From positions 434,001 to 498,000 of the forward strand of contig NZ_JAUDRH010000003.1 in the NCBI RefSeq assembly GCF_030381805.1: a stretch of 64,000 bases of DNA, in the 5' to 3' direction. Both the position numbers and the translations under genes were made by a program. This DNA is from Chlorogloeopsis sp. ULAP01 (GTDB lineage: Bacteria > Cyanobacteriota > Cyanobacteriia > Cyanobacteriales > Nostocaceae). Shown one piece after another: positions 40,389 through 48,299 of this stretch. Below the pieces are notes generated by a model. It was not told where the DNA came from. It searched no databases and was given only the letters and a program-made list of their open reading frames with translations. Within the stretch, counting starts at the first letter, position 1. Every line of letters starts with the position of its first letter.

Positions 40389-41574
40389 TAGTAGAAGCAC
40401 CCGATCCGGATACTAGGGAGTTACGAATTTCCCAAGCTTGTTCAAGAATTTTAAACCAGCGTTTCTGAAGTTGTGCCATTGACAATCCTAGAGTTTTAGC
40501 GATTCTTTCATCAGGTTGTCCCTGTTGCTTCAGTTCTAATAAACACCGCTGCTTTTCGTCAAGTTGTTCAGTATATACCTGCCATTGTTGGGGAGTTAAA
40601 CCCAAGTTGGTGTGCAAATCTGCTTCCAACCACTCGTGAACTAATTCCCAACGATGCAATAAAGCAAATCGAATTAAATGATATTTAAAGCGTTGCTGTA
40701 GATAATCTCTTTGACGGGGGGTTAAACCCAAGATAGTCTCGATTTCCTGGGCTGATAAATCTTGAAGTCGGAGGGCGAAATAATCAGCACAATCATTCTG
40801 TTGCCGTTCTTCCAGATAATTCATTAATTCTGTGATCACAACCGATCGCAATGTCTCTTCTTGAGCTTCTGGTTCTGGTTGTGTCGCCATTGCAGTTCGT
40901 AATTGCTGTACTGCTGGATCTTCCCAAGAGCCATCGGCTTCATTTCCACTACCTTCTGCGGCTTGCTCTATGTCTACACAAGTTTCTGGGGGTTGCTGTT
41001 GTGAGAACGTTTGTGCTCGGAGGATGATTAATTGCTGCTGACGCCCTGGCAGGGGAATTCGTCGCTTGCCGTAGCGCTCGGTAAATGCCATGTACTCTGC
41101 GAGTTCCAGCAGTGTCTGAGGACGATAGCTCGCCTCTAGTTGATTCTCTCGCCGAAAAGCATTTAATGCCTCTAGATAAAAACTTTGTAGAAAATCTTCA
41201 ATAACTGTCAGTCGCCCCTGATAGCTCAATTGTCGTTGGGGCGGATTGATGTAGCGATAAATAATTGCACTTAATGTACTGTGTAATTCAACCCTACCCC
41301 GATTTGAACCCAACTGATAGTACCTCAGACACTGTTGCAGGCGATGTTTAGCTAGAGCCATTGCTGAGTTTTCTACAGAACCGGAAGCCTGAATGCGTTT
41401 GCTTTCATGGCAAATCCGGTAGACTTCAGCTGCAATCCGCATCGCTACTGCGCGACAGTTCTGTTGAGAAGCTTTGGTTGACTGCTGAAGTTCTTGAAAT
41501 AGGAATGGAAATATCGCCTCCACGCCAATAGAAACTTCTCCCTGAATAGTTGTGGTTGCGGCTGATTTTATCAT
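40381..41574 (-). CDS. hetZ: HetZ-like heterocyst differentiation regulator
   Basis: A 397-residue protein of HetZ length. Its central conserved block includes RGRVELHSTLSAIIYRYINP, LLELAEYMAFTERYGKRRIP and RQQQLIILRAQTFSQQQPPE. Its C-terminal part has sigma-factor-like helices (LSAQEIETILGLTPRQRDYL; DERIAKTLGLSMAQLQKRWF), suggesting DNA binding. HetZ acts with HetR and HetP early in heterocyst differentiation. Coupling to a patU-like gene, and the nearby solanesyl diphosphate synthase, murI and amiC pair, fit the hetZ neighbourhood as I remember it in Anabaena. A HetZ paralogue is possible. Confidence 0.82.
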   Translation of the reverse strand: MIKSAATTTIQGEVSIGVEAIFPFLFQELQQSTKASQQNCRAVAMRIAAEVYRICHESKRIQASGSVENSAMALAKHRLQQCLRYYQLGSNRGRVELHSTLSAIIYRYINPPQRQLSYQGRLTVIEDFLQSFYLEALNAFRRENQLEASYRPQTLLELAEYMAFTERYGKRRIPLPGRQQQLIILRAQTFSQQQPPETCVDIEQAAEGSGNEADGSWEDPAVQQLRTAMATQPEPEAQEETLRSVVITELMNYLEERQQNDCADYFALRLQDLSAQEIETILGLTPRQRDYLQQRFKYHLIRFALLHRWELVHEWLEADLHTNLGLTPQQWQVYTEQLDEKQRCLLELKQQGQPDERIAKTLGLSMAQLQKRWFKILEQAWEIRNSLVSGSGASTNE

Positions 41575-41774
41575 CTCGTGTTTAAAGTGTCCCTAAAATT
41601 AAGCATTTACAACCTGTATGGCTAGGAGTATTGGGTTAGGAGCTTTGCGTGTAAGCTAAACGCAGGTAATCCTAACTTAAGGATGTGGCTGGATTTACGA
41701 TTCCCAATTATTGTTTGATTGTTGGCACAGCCATTGAAGTTATTGCCAATACCGAAAAGCCGTTACAGGTAATT

Positions 41775-42272
41775 ATGAATTTAGAAGCACAAATTCAATT
41801 GTTGATTGAAAATGCACCAAAAGATGGTAGAACACCAAAACTGGTTGCGGCTATCGCTCCCGCTCTCAGTGCGATCGCTCAACAGTTAAGCCACTCTAAC
41901 TACTATATTCTCCAAAACCTGGATCAGGAGTGGGTTGTAACTACCTTGAGCAACCGTGGAAATCCACAACAACAAAAGCGGGTCGTATATGCTTTTTCTA
42001 CCTTACAGGATATTCCCGCTTCTTATGGTGCTGGGCTTGACCCTCAGGTAATGGCTACCCCTATGCCTGTCACCCACATTTTGTTTCAATTAATGGCGTT
42101 AGAACCCGTAGATAGTATAGTTTTTTTAAATACTAAATTTGACCGTAGTACTAGCACGTCTAAAACAAATACAAGCGAAATCGAAATCAAGCGCGTTGAC
42201 TTGCAAAATCTAGTGAAACAATTACTGCAACCTAATCGCAGCCGTACTCAAGTACCTCCCGATATCGCTTGA
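41775..42272 (+). CDS. conserved cyanobacterial hypothetical protein (165 aa)
   Basis: A soluble protein beginning MNLEAQIQLLIENAPKDG, followed by a helical segment with AIAPALSAIAQQLSH, a beta segment YYILQNLDQEWVVTTLSNR and AFSTLQDIPASYGAGLDPQV. The frame opens upstream to a GTG at 41685, but this ATG has an AGGT site and a more typical start. It is divergent from hetZ with a short shared promoter region. Function is not recognised. Confidence 0.75.
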   Translation: MNLEAQIQLLIENAPKDGRTPKLVAAIAPALSAIAQQLSHSNYYILQNLDQEWVVTTLSNRGNPQQQKRVVYAFSTLQDIPASYGAGLDPQVMATPMPVTHILFQLMALEPVDSIVFLNTKFDRSTSTSKTNTSEIEIKRVDLQNLVKQLLQPNRSRTQVPPDIA

Positions 42273-42314
42273 TTAATTAGAGTTTAGGGACTAAATGCTG
42301 GTATAAAAATATTT

Positions 42315-42346
42315 TCATTCCTAGTCCCTAGTCCCTAGTCTCTAAT
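42315..42346. repeat. STRR heptamer tract (CTAGTCC)n
   Basis: At least three tandem CTAGTCC units, ending at the sds stop region. Similar heptamer tracts lie near 5625-5655, 20270-20282, 53937-53970 and 63535-63555. Confidence 0.8.
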
Positions 42347-43313
42347 AAAGCCGACTCAGCACATAGTCAGCCATGTTAATCAATGCTTGACGTGATTCTG
42401 AAGGTGAAAGCACCCCAATATGTTCAACTGCTAACTTGGCATGGTGAGATGCCAAATCTCGTGCTCTTTGGATTCCCTGGCTGTCATAAATCAGTGCCAT
42501 TGCTTGTTCTAAGTCACCGTCTTGAGCAAACTTTCGTTCAATCAGTACTTCCAAGTAAGGTTTTTCTTCTAGAGCAAATAATACGGGTGCTGTCAAATTA
42601 CCGCTTTTGAGATCAGAACCTGCTGGTTTACCCAGAGTATCTGTAGAACTCGTAAAATCTAAAATGTCATCAACAATTTGAAACGCTAAACCAAGATGGC
42701 GCCCATAATCGTATAAGTGTTCGGCTGTTTCTGGGGAAACTTCGCTGAGAACACCAGTAGCTTTGGAACTGTTAGCAATAATTGAAGCGCTCTTGTAATA
42801 ACTTTTTTTCAGGTAAGTCTCGATGGAAATACTTGTATGAAAGTGATTTAGTGCCTGCTGCGTCTCACCGACGGCATAATCCATAATCACCTCTGACAGT
42901 AATTTCACGACTTCCAAATTGTCCAAATTGGCTAAGTACCAGGAAGCTTGGGCAAAGAAAAAATCACCTGCCAATACAGCAACTTTGTTATTAAATAAAC
43001 TATTGACTGTGGCTACCCCACGCCGCATTTGTGATTCATCAATCACATCGTCGTGTACTAAGCTTGCGGTGTGAATCAATTCTGTAATTTCGGCTAAACG
43101 ACGATGACGTGGTGTAATGTCTTGATTCAGCATCGTTGCCCGTGATATCAAAAGGACAATTGCTGGCCTGATACGTTTTCCCCCAGCTCCGAATAGGTGT
43201 TCGGCTGCTGCACAGAGGATGGGGTGACGATTCCCAACTAGCTGTTTGAGGTTATCTGCTAGTATTTGCAGGTCTGCTTCCACTGGGTAAAAGAGGGAGG
43301 TAGCTGGGGTCAT
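42342..43313 (-). CDS. sds: solanesyl (all-trans-polyprenyl) diphosphate synthase
   Basis: A 323-residue trans-prenyltransferase that makes the C45-type side chain of plastoquinone. The first Asp-rich motif is SLVHDDVIDESQMRRG, the second LAFQIVDDILDFTSS, and the C-terminal region has LGKPAGSDLKSGNLTAPVLF. Chain length cannot be read directly; the cyanobacterial assignment to plastoquinone is from family knowledge. It ends in a heptamer repeat tract. Confidence 0.93.
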   Translation of the reverse strand: MTPATSLFYPVEADLQILADNLKQLVGNRHPILCAAAEHLFGAGGKRIRPAIVLLISRATMLNQDITPRHRRLAEITELIHTASLVHDDVIDESQMRRGVATVNSLFNNKVAVLAGDFFFAQASWYLANLDNLEVVKLLSEVIMDYAVGETQQALNHFHTSISIETYLKKSYYKSASIIANSSKATGVLSEVSPETAEHLYDYGRHLGLAFQIVDDILDFTSSTDTLGKPAGSDLKSGNLTAPVLFALEEKPYLEVLIERKFAQDGDLEQAMALIYDSQGIQRARDLASHHAKLAVEHIGVLSPSESRQALINMADYVLSRLY

Positions 43314-44040
43314 GGATGGGCGGACTATGGCTTAAGTTACGAAAGTTTACATATCCTATAATTATTCTAAGATAACCCTGTGCTAGCGCAAAGTTTTCGT
43401 TAAGCAATACTTGTGTTTCTATCTCGCGATCGCCTACAAAACACAACACAATTACACCATTCTCTATCTAAAGTTAGATTTACCAAGACAGTAAGAACAG
43501 TGGGGAATTTAAATTCGCTCCCCATATTACCCAAAAATGAACTAGGTTCTCAGACGGTAAACTTTGGAGAATGGGAAAACTTTTATCAAAATTTTAAAAT
43601 CATTTTATTAGTGTAAATTTTTAGTATTTTATACAAGTAAAATTACGTAGCCACAATTTTTGTGCTTTAGAGAGAGATTTTTTCACAAAAAATCATTTAT
43701 TCAGAAACTTCATTAGTAAAACTAGTCACCATCATAGAAATACTTATGATTAATTCCCCCCATGCCGTTACATAAAATTTTTGTCAATAAATTAAAATTC
43801 ATAGTTTATGTACGTATTTGTTCAGAAATTTTTTAATTTCCTAGAAAAGTCACCTGAAAAATCAGGGCTGTTGTGTTAACCTAAAATTGAGGGATTTTAA
43901 ATTTTTCGGTATTCACCTCCAGAAAAAGAAGAAAGCACTAAGTGTTTTTGCTTATCTGGTTTGTGAACCTAAATAAAATAGTCGCAGGTAAAACCAAGAA
44001 AATAATTTTATTGGTTGATTCTGTGGTTTTGAATCTTTAT

Positions 44041-44124
44041 GGTTAGGAGCTGTAGGTTTCCCTTAGAGGAAGCAAAGTAATTCAACATCTTCAGCGCTTT
44101 TGCGTGTCAGTGTTGCTCCTATCC
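44041..44124. ncRNA. candidate structured RNA (strand uncertain)
   Basis: The ends GGTTAGGAGC (44041-44050) and GCTCCTATCC (44115-44124) pair at nine of ten positions. Inside are the smaller potential stems TTCC/GGAA (around TTTCCCTTAGAGGAAGC) and CGC/GCG (around AGCGCTTTTGCGTG). No known RNA family was recognised. It could equally be a chance inverted repeat. Confidence 0.3.
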
Positions 44125-44298
44125 AAGAAGTACGCCTTCATTGAAGCAGACTAAGTAGACTGTTAAAGCAGCAGAAAGATTTCTTTAAAGTTATCTAATT
44201 GCTGTGGTATGCGTAGTCTGACAAAAATCATAGGAAACCATAATATGTTGAGCGGAGAAAATTAAAATTCTACCGCTAGCTTGGTATGTAAATTTCAA

Positions 44299-44323
44299 GC
44301 AACTAAGTCACTCATTTAGTTGC
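44299..44323 (+). terminator. possible terminator hairpin
   Basis: An 8-bp stem GCAACTAA/TTAGTTGC with a 9-nt loop, followed by a moderately T-rich stretch (TGAATTCTTGCTAATTTTAT). It could end a small RNA transcribed through 44041-44124 or lie in the leader of the 44382 gene. Confidence 0.45.
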
Positions 44324-44381
44324 TGAATTCTTGCTAATTTTATTCAATTTATATTCCTTTTCATAGAGGCACTGGTACAAA

Positions 44382-44579
44382 ATGATTTGCGGGAAGATGC
44401 CTATGATGATTTTTATGTTGGCTTCTGGATATTTGTTGACAGTCTATTTATTAATCGCACTAGCGAAGCGAGCAGGAAAAAAAAGTACTTCTGCCAGTGC
44501 TGGTTTGTCTGCTAATGAAAACTATAGCCAGGAAGCATCAGTACAGCCAAAGGTAACTGAAATCAGTAGTGTACGCTAG
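44382..44579 (+). CDS. small single-pass membrane protein (65 aa)
   Basis: A 65-residue protein with one membrane helix (MIFMLASGYLLTVYLLIALA), a basic KRAGKK stop-transfer patch and a polar Ser/Glu-rich tail. A GAGG site lies before the ATG, and a hairpin follows 14 bp after the stop, so expression is plausible. No family was recognised. The upstream 1-kb gap hints at complex regulation. Confidence 0.6.
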   Translation: MICGKMPMMIFMLASGYLLTVYLLIALAKRAGKKSTSASAGLSANENYSQEASVQPKVTEISSVR

Positions 44580-44592
44580 ATAACAGTCAATC

Positions 44593-44630
44593 GTCAAGAG
44601 TTCCTAGTTTAATGACTGGGAACTTTTGAC
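44593..44630. terminator. bidirectional terminator-like hairpin
   Basis: A 12-bp stem GTCAAGAGTTCC/GGAACTTTTGAC with one G-U pair, between the convergent 44382 gene and murI. Confidence 0.65.
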
Positions 44631-44648
44631 ATAAATTTAGGTTAGTGA

Positions 44649-45509
44649 CTAATTACTGGAAATTGCAGCATCAGAGAAACAGGCTACCTCAACCATCGGA
44701 GTACAGCCGAGCCACTGGGTTGAAGTTTGAGCAAACTGTTGGGGACAGCCACTGACGAAGAAGCGGGTAGGCAAAGGTGGGTGAGTATTTCTTAACCCAA
44801 GTAAGTCTAATTCTTGGCTACACGCAGCCACCACATGAACGGCTGGATCAACTAGTTTGACAGAAGTGGGAAGAAGCGATCGCAATACTGGAGCCAGATG
44901 GGGATAATGGGTACAACCATAGACTAGAGTGTCTATTTGCTGATCTAGTAAAGGCTCTAGGTAGGAACGTGCTACCTCAGTAGTGTAAGGATCGTGAATA
45001 CGGTTTTGCTCAATTAGCGGCACAAATTCTGGACAGCCGACTTGCCAAACTTGCACTTCTGAATTTATTTCAACAATAGCACGCTTGTAGGCATTGCTTT
45101 TAGCTGTTGCTGGAGTAGCAATGATGCCTATACGCTTTCCTTGCTCAACTGCTGCCCTTGCTCCTGGTAGAATCAGTCCCAGAATTGGGATGGTAAATTC
45201 GTGACGCACTGTTTCTAGAGCAAGAGCAGAACTAGTGTTGCAAGCCATAATAACCATTTTGACCTTTTGCTGTTGCATCCAGTTCAGGATTTCACGAACA
45301 AACTGTATAATTTCCGCTTGCGAACGAATTCCGTAGGGAAGTCTGGCTGTATCTCCAAAGTAAATGACTGATTCATTTGAAAGTTGTCGATACAGTTGTC
45401 GTAATACTGTTAACCCACCCACACCGCTATCAAAAATGCCAATTGGAGCACGTTGGGGTTGTTGGGAAAAATCGTATAAATTGCCTTCAAATATAGAGGT
45501 TGGAATCAC
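44649..45509 (-). CDS. murI: glutamate racemase
   Basis: A 286-residue enzyme supplying D-glutamate for peptidoglycan. The catalytic cysteines are in VIMACNTSSALAL and YGCTHYPHLAP; other motifs are PIGIFDSGVGGLTVLRQLY and IYFGDTARLPYG. The start is uncertain: the frame is open to a TTG at 45599, but that codon lies inside a palindromic repeat, so the GTG at 45509 is preferred. It lies directly downstream of the amidase genes on the same strand. Confidence 0.93.
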   Translation of the reverse strand: MIPTSIFEGNLYDFSQQPQRAPIGIFDSGVGGLTVLRQLYRQLSNESVIYFGDTARLPYGIRSQAEIIQFVREILNWMQQQKVKMVIMACNTSSALALETVRHEFTIPILGLILPGARAAVEQGKRIGIIATPATAKSNAYKRAIVEINSEVQVWQVGCPEFVPLIEQNRIHDPYTTEVARSYLEPLLDQQIDTLVYGCTHYPHLAPVLRSLLPTSVKLVDPAVHVVAACSQELDLLGLRNTHPPLPTRFFVSGCPQQFAQTSTQWLGCTPMVEVACFSDAAISSN

Positions 45510-45572
45510 AGGCAGCTTTTGAGGTGAGAGTTTTGATTTAAGATACAGGATTTTGTAGGGATATGGGTTAAT

Positions 45573-45680
45573 AATTAGTAGATAGTGGTAAACAACCAAC
45601 TACTGTACGGGCGGGTTTTGTTAATTAACTTTCGGTTCAAACCGATAAATTATCTTCTAAACCCGCCCCTACCAACTACT
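45573..45680. repeat. palindromic MITE-like repeat, family 3
   Basis: The best-preserved copy: left arm TTAGTAGATAGTGGTAAAC then TACGGGCGGGTTTTG, right arm CTAAACCCGCCCCTACC then AACTACT. It sits between murI and the first amidase and could act as a hairpin between them. Confidence 0.82.
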
Positions 45681-45716
45681 CGCCGTCTCCCTTATTTAGT
45701 AATTTTTACTAGACTT

Positions 45717-47669
45717 TTATCTTTGTTGTAAGTATTTAATAATACCATGGGCTATTGCTTCTGCCATTCGATTTTGATATTCTGGGTTTCCTAAGCGAGG
45801 ATTATCCTCTCGACCAGTCATGTAACCTGTTTCCACTAAAATTGAGGGCATAGAACTCTTCCTGAGGACGTAAAATCTGGCTTTTCGCGTTCCTCGGTCT
45901 TTAAGAGTAGGGATATTTTGGAGAATAGTAGTGCGAACTACCTCAGCCAAACGGTAGCCACTGTCGTAATAATAAACTTCGAGTCCATTGACATCAGGAC
46001 GGTTATCAATGGCATTTCCATGAACGCTGACAAACAAAGTTGCATTAGCACGCTCTGCTATATCCACTCGTCCTTGCAGTTCTACGAAAAAGTCAGAATT
46101 GCGTGTCAAGACAGTTTGAATGCCATTTTGTTCTAGAACAGCTGCTATTCTTTTACTGATAGGCAGAACAACATCTTTTTCCAGCAACCCACCTAATCCA
46201 GGCGCACCGGAATCTTTGCCGCCATGCCCAGGATCAATAACAACAACAACTCGTCCTCTGGGTGCTGGACGAGGTGGTTGTGGCTGTGCGACTGCATCGG
46301 GATTATCTGTGCTATTTCCTGAGAGTGGTTGAGGATTAGGTTGTGGTAGGGGTGGAAAAGCGGTAGGGGGTGTGACTGCCCGATTACGTTGTAAATCAAG
46401 CGCTACAAACCGATCGCCAACTTGGTTAACTTCCCCGATTTGTACTCCTGCTGCTGGTTGGACGTAGACATAAACAGTATGATCGTCTTTTTGTTGCAAG
46501 CGTACTCGCAGAACAGGACTATTAGCGTCCATTACAGGGCCTCTCACAGGCGCAGCTAGTTTAGCATTGGGAATAATGATGCGAAAAAGACCAGAGGTTC
46601 GATCCCAACCACCGTTAGCTGAGATATTGCGATCGCCTTTAATAATTAATTGTCTGCCAGTAGCACTCAGTTCCACACCCTCAATTGTTGTCATCTCAGT
46701 GGTTGCTGTAGGGATGGGGTTACTATCTGAGGTGGGGCGAGAACTATTATCCCTAGACAATCTCACTGGATTAGTATTGGGTGTGGAGCGAGAATTATTA
46801 TCTCTGGACAATCTTACTGGATTAGTATTTGGTAAAACTATTAAACCGCCAATAGCGCTTGTACTTGCCCGCCAATCCGGACTATTTTTGTTCAGTTGCA
46901 TTGTCATGCGGACTGTTGGTGGTGTTGTTTCCAATTCTGTGAATTGAATATTGTTAACACCGTAGCGATTTACACTTACATCCCGTTGAGTTAGGCGTGG
47001 TGATAAAGTTGCGCCAGGGATATCAATATTAATATTATTTTCTGGGGTGCGATTTACTTGCACTTTAGGAACAACACCACTGGTGCGGATGAAAAACCCA
47101 TCTCCAGTTATCCGTAAATTTTCTATTTGTGTCGCTCCGGTAATAGCACTAGCAACTGTTGCTTTTTTGACAGTGGTATTTGAAGCGTCTGCGGTTACCA
47201 CACTGTAAAGGTTTCTGGTAGGTGCAGCAGCAATTGGCTCAAGTTCTGGCTTTGGTAATTGTACTTGTCTAACTGCTTCACGTTCTGGCTTTGGTAATTG
47301 CACTCGCCAACGACTGGCACTGATGCCCTCAAATTTTACCTTTTGGGGGTCAAGAGTATAACCGGGATTGAGTTCGACTACAACCCGCGTGATTTGGGGG
47401 TCAAATTGTCCAATTCGGACAGCGCGAATTGCGCCACCGACATTTTGGACAAGCTGTGGACGTCCAAACTTAATCCCTGGCAAATCAATCACCAAGCGCG
47501 TCGGATTGAAAATCAATTGTGCGGTGGGTTGAACAGCCCCATCAGTGTTAATTTCCAACTGATTTTGATCGGCATCAAAACGCCAAGATTGCAGGTTCGC
47601 TGCATCAGCAGGCGACGATAACAGGGAGATACTTAAAACAGTACCAGGTATCAACCAGTGTAATTTCAC
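45717..47669 (-). CDS. amiC: N-acetylmuramoyl-L-alanine amidase with AMIN domain (first of tandem pair)
   Basis: A 650-residue secreted amidase. It has a signal peptide (WLIPGTVLSISLLSSPADA), two AMIN domains (about 25-130 and 335-420), a repeat-rich linker with two NTNPVRLSRDN copies, and the Amidase_3 domain (VVVIDPGHGGKDSGAPG, zinc His and Glu; FVSVHGNAIDNRPDVNGLEV; PSILVETGYMTGRED). AmiC proteins in Nostocales cut septal peptidoglycan, making the nanopore arrays needed for cell-cell communication and heterocyst formation. It is tandem with a paralogue upstream. Confidence 0.95.
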   Translation of the reverse strand: MKLHWLIPGTVLSISLLSSPADAANLQSWRFDADQNQLEINTDGAVQPTAQLIFNPTRLVIDLPGIKFGRPQLVQNVGGAIRAVRIGQFDPQITRVVVELNPGYTLDPQKVKFEGISASRWRVQLPKPEREAVRQVQLPKPELEPIAAAPTRNLYSVVTADASNTTVKKATVASAITGATQIENLRITGDGFFIRTSGVVPKVQVNRTPENNINIDIPGATLSPRLTQRDVSVNRYGVNNIQFTELETTPPTVRMTMQLNKNSPDWRASTSAIGGLIVLPNTNPVRLSRDNNSRSTPNTNPVRLSRDNSSRPTSDSNPIPTATTEMTTIEGVELSATGRQLIIKGDRNISANGGWDRTSGLFRIIIPNAKLAAPVRGPVMDANSPVLRVRLQQKDDHTVYVYVQPAAGVQIGEVNQVGDRFVALDLQRNRAVTPPTAFPPLPQPNPQPLSGNSTDNPDAVAQPQPPRPAPRGRVVVVIDPGHGGKDSGAPGLGGLLEKDVVLPISKRIAAVLEQNGIQTVLTRNSDFFVELQGRVDIAERANATLFVSVHGNAIDNRPDVNGLEVYYYDSGYRLAEVVRTTILQNIPTLKDRGTRKARFYVLRKSSMPSILVETGYMTGREDNPRLGNPEYQNRMAEAIAHGIIKYLQQR

Positions 47670-48299
47670 AATGTTTTCTCCTGATTCACATTTATGAGAA
47701 TCGTTAATTAATCAAAGCTTTGACAATTCCTCACACCGTTACCACTGAAACCCTAGCTTTGATGCCGCATACGCATACATCGATTGATGCTTTATTCAAG
47801 CATGAAAGTAGTACTTAATAAAGTTACAGCTAATGGCGTCAAATTCTAGCATGACAATCAGATTTTTTGCTGCCGTGATGACAGAAAAAATAGAGCCGCT
47901 ATAAATAGTAAGTTATACTCACCAAGTGATTAGGACTTAGGTATTCAACATAAGTACTATATGTGGCTTGGGTGTTTCAGCTTGTGTCTGCTGTTTCCGA
48001 CAACTGATACAACAAATATCCAAGTCGAGCGGGATTGTACAAAAGTGGCTGAAACAACAAAGCTTTATATGCACATTATGGTTAATTTGTACAGGATTTA
48101 ACTCCTAGAGATAACCAAAATTAACAACAACAGTCAATTCCGTCAACGATATTTAAGGTGGCAAGAAATGTTTTATGTTGCGTAATTTTTGGAAATGTGT
48201 GTATTAACATCAAGGCAAGAATTGTAAATACCAATATTTAATTGCTAGAAAAGTAGCGTTGCTTCGGCATAAACACTGAAATTTAAAGTATATGTTGAA
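47670..48299. other. spacer between the two amidase genes
   Basis: No gene is visible. Parts match the region upstream of the second amidase: AAAGTTACAGCTAATGG here compares with AAAGTTAAAGCCAATGG at about 50397, and ATAACCAAAATTAACAA occurs in both. The upstream region was therefore duplicated with the gene. An 8-bp inverted repeat GTTTCAGC/GCTGAAAC lies at 47974 and 48051. Confidence 0.6.

Larger units (their letters stand above)
43314..44381. other. 1.07-kb non-coding region upstream of a small membrane-protein gene
   Basis: No credible protein gene is seen; a 67-codon plus-strand ORF at 43413 has no support. The first half is very AT-rich. The second half has structured elements at 44041-44124 and 44299-44323, suggesting a long leader or an independent small RNA. 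Confidence 0.5.

Noticed and set aside
41575..41774. HetR or DIF-type promoter motif upstream of hetZ
   Set aside because: No TCCGGA or clear HetR palindrome is present; TCCGGA copies occur only inside patU.
42315..42346. Possible CRISPR from tandem repeats
   Set aside because: Heptamer units without unique spacers; these are STRR sequences, and no cas gene is present.
45510..45599. Longer N-terminus for glutamate racemase
   Set aside because: Its TTG start falls inside a palindromic repeat and the extra residues do not resemble MurI.
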